Below are positions 60,805 through 64,000 of a stretch of 64,000 bases of DNA, piece after piece; position 1 is the stretch's first letter; the number at the start of each line of letters is the position of its first letter. The notes under the pieces are model-generated. The model saw nothing but the letters and a program-made list of their open reading frames with translations, was not told the DNA's origin and ran no database searches. The position numbers and the translations under genes were made by a program. The stretch spans positions 62,001 to 126,000 of the forward strand of contig JAUNGM010000007.1 of NCBI GenBank assembly GCA_030524545.1. Reading direction: 5' to 3'. This DNA comes from Eubacteriales bacterium (GTDB taxonomy: Bacteria > Bacillota > Clostridia > Lachnospirales > Lachnospiraceae).

Positions 60805-62400
60805 ATGTACCGAATTTTACTTGCAGATGATGAAGGCATTATGCTGGAAGCTTTAAAAAATATTATCAATAGTAATTTTGGAAGCGAATGTGAAATTGCC
60901 TGTGCCAAAACCGGAAGGGCCGTGGTGGAACAGGCAGAGACGTTCCGTCCGGATATTGCCTTTATGGATATTCAGATGCCGGGGTTAAGCGGCATTCAGG
61001 CGATGAAAGAAATCCGTAAATTTAACCAGAGTACGATTTTCATTGTCATTACGGCATATGATAAATTTAACTATGCACAGGAAGCGATTAATCTGGGTGT
61101 CATGGAATACCTGACAAAGCCGGTCAATAAAAAGAAAATCCTGGAGGTATGTATGAAGGCCATGCGCCAGGTGGATGAAGCACGGAAGAAGCGCAGTGAT
61201 GACCTGAAGATCCGGGAAAAACTGGAAACAGTCGTTCCTATTATCGAATCCGGCTATCTATACAACCTGCTGCTCCAGGATGATTTTCATACTTATCAGA
61301 GCAATTACCGGGAACTTTTAAATATTGAAAAGGATTATGCTTTTATGGCGGTCGTGGAATTTGGGGACGGCGTAGAGAATGGGATCCTGACCAATGCGGT
61401 CGGCGCCAGTGTCCGTGCCAGCAGGTTTTACCCGGAATTCCGGGAAATCACCAAAGGCTTTTTTGACTGCCTGGTTGGGCCTGTTATGGGCAACCGCATT
61501 GTGCTTCTGGTTCCTCATGAGACCGGAACCGTGGAATATGAGGAACGCGTGGAAATCCTTACCAGGATGAGAAATCTGATACATAAGCTGGAAAACCGTA
61601 TTGACAGTAAGTTCAGGGGCGGAATCGGCAGGGTGCGTCCTCTGGAAGATGTGAAGGAGTCCTACACGGAAGCTCTCCGCGCACTCAGGGAAGGCGACAG
61701 CCATGTGGTTCACATCAACGATATTCCAAGTATTCAGGACTATGACGGAGAATATCCGCTGGATCTTGAAAATCGCTATTTCCAAAGGACTATGGAGGCT
61801 GACTATGCAGGTGCTGCTTCGGCTGCCAACCAGTTTTTTGACTGGATGCTGAAGAATTATATGGATTATCGGGCAGATATTGAGATCAAAGTGTTGGAGC
61901 TGGTTATGCGGGTAGAGTACAGTGCTTTCTTCAAAGGCGGCGTGAAATACGGGTTCCGTTACAGAGAAAATTATCTCAGGGATATCCAGTCCTGCAGAGA
62001 TTATGAAGAGCTTCGTGCCTGGTTCCTTGTGAAAACCGAGGATGTCTGCAGGGGGATGGCTACCACCAAGGAAAAAGAGTCGGAATCTGTTGTGGCCAAA
62101 GCCAGGGCCTATATTGATGAAAATTACCAGAATGATATTTCTCTGGATGATGTGTCCAGATTGGTGGATATCAGTCCGTATTATTTCAGTAAGCTGTTTA
62201 AACAGGAGCAGGGAGAGGGATTCATTGAATATGTCACAAGAATCCGAATGCAGAACGCGCGTCAGCTCCTGAAGAACCAAAACTACAGCATCAAGGAAAT
62301 CTGTGCAATGTGCGGATACAGCGACCCGAATTATTTCAGCAGGATCTTTAAAAGATACGAAGGCGTGACACCAAGTGAGTACAGAGAAAGGTTGGGATAG
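60805..62400 (+). CDS. Response regulator, YesN type (receiver + AraC HTH)
   Basis: 531 residues: receiver domain 1-120 (LLADDEG; phospho-acceptor Asp in FMDIQMPG near 55; Lys in LTKPVN near 104), a long central region (about 140-410) of unknown fold, and an AraC DNA-binding domain at the end (ISLDDVSRLVDISPYYFSKLFK, YSIKEICAMCGYSDPNYFSRIFK). Start ATG 60805 has GGAAGGA upstream, better than ATG 60790. It should activate sugar-transport genes, such as the binding protein at 63675. Confidence 0.93.
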   Translation: MYRILLADDEGIMLEALKNIINSNFGSECEIACAKTGRAVVEQAETFRPDIAFMDIQMPGLSGIQAMKEIRKFNQSTIFIVITAYDKFNYAQEAINLGVMEYLTKPVNKKKILEVCMKAMRQVDEARKKRSDDLKIREKLETVVPIIESGYLYNLLLQDDFHTYQSNYRELLNIEKDYAFMAVVEFGDGVENGILTNAVGASVRASRFYPEFREITKGFFDCLVGPVMGNRIVLLVPHETGTVEYEERVEILTRMRNLIHKLENRIDSKFRGGIGRVRPLEDVKESYTEALRALREGDSHVVHINDIPSIQDYDGEYPLDLENRYFQRTMEADYAGAASAANQFFDWMLKNYMDYRADIEIKVLELVMRVEYSAFFKGGVKYGFRYRENYLRDIQSCRDYEELRAWFLVKTEDVCRGMATTKEKESESVVAKARAYIDENYQNDISLDDVSRLVDISPYYFSKLFKQEQGEGFIEYVTRIRMQNARQLLKNQNYSIKEICAMCGYSDPNYFSRIFKRYEGVTPSEYRERLG

Positions 62401-62402
62401 GA

Positions 62403-63458
62403 ATGAAAAAGTGCAGCGGGATTCTGGCAGTACTGATCGTTATCTGCGTCCTGTTCTGCGGCTGCGGCGGAGGACAGGAAGAGACGGAGAACAAATCCGG
62501 AAGCACAGAATCAGAAAATGCGGATGCAGTAAAAATAGGACTCAGTTTTGATTCCTTTGTCATTGAGCGCTGGCTCCGTGACCGGGATGCTTTCGTGCCT
62601 ACGGCCAGGGAACTGGGGGCGGAAGTGAATGTGCAGAATGCCAACGGAAGCGTGAAGGAACAGATTTCCCAGATCGAATATCTGATAGAAAAAGATGTGG
62701 ATGTGCTGGTTGTGGTCGCGGTTGACTGCAATGCCCTAACGGAAGTTGTAGCAAAGGCCCATAAGGCTGGAATCCCGGTGATATCTTATGACCGTCTGAT
62801 CCGGGATGCAGGTACGGATCTGTACGTTTCCTTTGACAACAGGGCAGTCGGAAGCCTGATGGCCGAGAACCTGAAAGCAGCGATTCCGTCCGGAGGCGAG
62901 ATTTTTATGATTCAGGGTCCGGAGGAGGACAATAATGTCCGGCTTGTACGGGAAGGCTTTGAAGAGGGATTAAAGGGCGGGAATCTTGAGGCCGTCTATA
63001 AGGCCAACTGCGAGGGCTGGCTTGCGGAGCAGGCTGCCGAGTATCTGGATGAAGCGCTGGAAGAGTATCCGGATGTCAAAGGAATCATGTGCGGGAATGA
63101 TGACATTGCCTCTCAGGTTGTCCGGGTTCTTTCAGAAAACCGTATGGCAGGAAAGGTGCAGGTGGTGGGACAGGACGGCGACCTGGCAGCCTGTCAGCGG
63201 ATTGTGGAAGGGACCCAGACCATGACTGCATTCAAATCCGTGGAGATTCTTGCAAAAGCAGCGGCCGAGTATGCGGTGAAGATGGCAAAGGGAGAGGAAC
63301 TGGACAGGGTCAACAGCAGCATCAGCGATGGTTCTAAAGAGATTCCGTTCTGTATGCTGCAGCCGATCGCGGTGACAAAGAAAAATATGGATGAGATTAT
63401 TATAGAAGGAGGTTTCCATTCCGAAGAGGATGTTTATCTGAATGTTCCAAGAAACTGA
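62403..63458 (+). CDS. Lipoprotein D-xylose-type sugar-binding protein
   Basis: 351 residues: lipoprotein signal with lipobox-like VLFCGCGGG (Cys near 20), acidic linker, then the XylF-like type 1 binding fold (VKIGLSFDSFVIERWLRDRD, VVVAVDCNALTEVV, PVISYDRLI, MCGNDDIASQVV, VVGQDGDLAACQRI). Two bases after the regulator gene, in the same transcription unit. It may deliver sugar to the transporter or compete with the anchored sensor. Terminator follows. Confidence 0.9.
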   Translation: MKKCSGILAVLIVICVLFCGCGGGQEETENKSGSTESENADAVKIGLSFDSFVIERWLRDRDAFVPTARELGAEVNVQNANGSVKEQISQIEYLIEKDVDVLVVVAVDCNALTEVVAKAHKAGIPVISYDRLIRDAGTDLYVSFDNRAVGSLMAENLKAAIPSGGEIFMIQGPEEDNNVRLVREGFEEGLKGGNLEAVYKANCEGWLAEQAAEYLDEALEEYPDVKGIMCGNDDIASQVVRVLSENRMAGKVQVVGQDGDLAACQRIVEGTQTMTAFKSVEILAKAAAEYAVKMAKGEELDRVNSSISDGSKEIPFCMLQPIAVTKKNMDEIIIEGGFHSEEDVYLNVPRN

Positions 63459-63533
63459 CCGGAAAACAGGAAAAATTGTGGAACATATATAAAAATCCCC
63501 AAAAAGTCAATAGGAAATTCTTGTTGCAAAAAT

Positions 63534-63563
63534 GTCTTGCTTTTGGCAGGACTTTTTTGTTTT
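63534..63563 (+). terminator. Terminator after the sensing operon
   Basis: GTCTTGC and GCAGGAC (one G-U pair), 5-base loop, then TTTTTTGTTTTT. Confidence 0.85.
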
Positions 63564-63618
63564 TCCGTAAAATTTCCGATATTTTGGCAACTAAATCCTG
63601 TATTCCCTATGCTACAAT
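63562..63618 (+). promoter_or_regulatory. Activator-type promoter region of the sugar-binding gene
   Basis: TACAAT at 63613-63618 has no good -35 at 17 bp. Upstream are two direct TTTCCG boxes (63562 and 63573) 11 bp apart, about 50-60 bases before the likely start. This pattern suits activation by the AraC-type regulator encoded just upstream. Confidence 0.45.
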
Positions 63619-63674
63619 AACATCATCAAAAACGGAGTACCCATTCGGTACAAAAAGAAACGGAGGATTTCAAG

Positions 63675-64000
63675 ATGAAAAGAAAGTTATTTGCAGCAAC
63701 TATGTGCGCAGTAATGGTAGCTGGAACAATCGCAGCACCTGCAGCAGTAAAAGCTGAGAGCAAGGGGCTTATCGGTGTGGCAATGCCTACTCAGGATCTT
63801 CAGAGATGGAACCAGGACGGCGAGAACATGAAGGCAGAGCTGGAAGCAAAAGGCTACGAAGTAGACCTTCAGTTTGCCGGCAATGATGTTGCTACTCAGG
63901 TTTCTCAGATTGAGAACATGATCGCTAACGGAGATCAGTTACTGGTTATCGCTTCTATCGAAGGTGATTCCCTTGGAACCGTACTTGCACAGGCTAAAGA
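63675..64000 (+). CDS. Sugar ABC transporter binding protein, ChvE-like (partial)
   Basis: Runs off the right edge; 108 codons are visible. Signal peptide 1-27 (ending AAVKAES, signal peptidase I site, no lipobox), then IGVAMPTQDLQRWNQDGENMKAEL and QVSQIENMIANGDQLLVIASIEG, the start of a ChvE/GGU-type sugar-binding fold. ATG at 63675 has CGGAGGA upstream. ATPase and permease genes probably follow outside the window. Well-biased codons point to high expression. Confidence 0.88.
   Translation, partial: MKRKLFAATMCAVMVAGTIAAPAAVKAESKGLIGVAMPTQDLQRWNQDGENMKAELEAKGYEVDLQFAGNDVATQVSQIENMIANGDQLLVIASIEGDSLGTVLAQAK

Noticed and set aside
61318-62280. 320-codon minus-strand open frame
   Set aside because: Antisense to the YesN-like regulator with no ribosome site or domain.
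1-64000. tRNA or rRNA genes
   Set aside because: No T-loop/anticodon-stem arrangement or rRNA segment was noticed on either strand; reading by eye could miss an unusual one.

Overview
The window looks like chromosomal DNA of a low-to-mid GC Firmicute of the class Clostridia, most likely a gut Lachnospiraceae (Blautia/Ruminococcus-like). The basis is inference from gene content and order: a priA-def-fmt-yugP-rsmB-rlmN-prpC-prkC-rsgA-rpe-thiN run, a dcw cluster headed by mraZ with two adjacent class B PBPs, a MurE with the meso-DAP motif DNPR, DUF4364 and DUF1540 proteins, and oxygen-sensitive NrdD. No tRNA, rRNA, CRISPR array or intact transposase was seen.

Layout. 1-7.1 kb: end of a GPH-type sugar symporter, a CBS-pair protein, asnA, a zinc-ribbon membrane protein, nrdD (no nrdG beside it) and a lone carbamate kinase. 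7.1-8.75 kb: a decayed accessory patch holding a DnaC-like C-terminal fragment, a probable type I toxin-antitoxin locus (32-residue membrane peptide, convergent antisense RNA, shared hairpin terminator, structured leader) and a 70-residue orphan; a 28-bp exact direct repeat occurs at both ends. 8.75-10.9 kb: a DUF11-type surface protein with a sortase-like tail. 11-27.1 kb: murE, then a dense housekeeping run (replication restart, formyl-methionine metabolism, rRNA modification, PASTA kinase with its phosphatase, ribosome GTPase, thiamine), ychF and lgt. 27.2-43.9 kb: the division/cell-wall cluster mraZ-rsmH-ftsL-pbp-pbp-mraY-murD, interrupted by a D-amino-acid module (YheO/DauR-like regulator, D-threonine-aldolase/D-serine-dehydratase-like enzyme, RidA), then ftsW-murA-ftsQ-ftsZ. 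44-47.5 kb: DUF1540 protein, Na+-coupled NSS transporter, and infC-rpmI-rplT with an attenuator leader. 47.5-53.4 kb: a complete LIV branched-chain amino-acid ABC transporter and a cytidylate-kinase-like protein. 53.4-58.1 kb: polysaccharide deacetylase, a 177-bp palindromic element, rarA, and a minus-strand trio (DUF4364, radical SAM, DUF624). 58.2-64 kb: a sugar-sensing cluster with a membrane-anchored binding protein, YesM/LytS-like kinase, YesN-like AraC regulator, a lipoprotein xylose-type binding protein and the start of a second sugar-binding protein cut by the window edge.

How it fits together. The cell-wall genes form one functional block (precursor synthesis by MurE, MurD, MurA and MraY, polymerisation by FtsW and the PBPs, scaffolding by FtsZ, FtsQ and FtsL, surveillance by the PASTA kinase), controlled at its head by an MraZ operator whose three 10-bp-phased AGTGG boxes can be read directly. 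The most unusual items are the putative type I toxin locus with a predicted 5'-3' long-distance pairing, the D-amino-acid module inside the dcw cluster, the terminator-like hairpin that buries the ribosome site of the second PBP, and the 177-bp palindromic element. All functions are assigned from protein motifs read by eye; no database search was possible.
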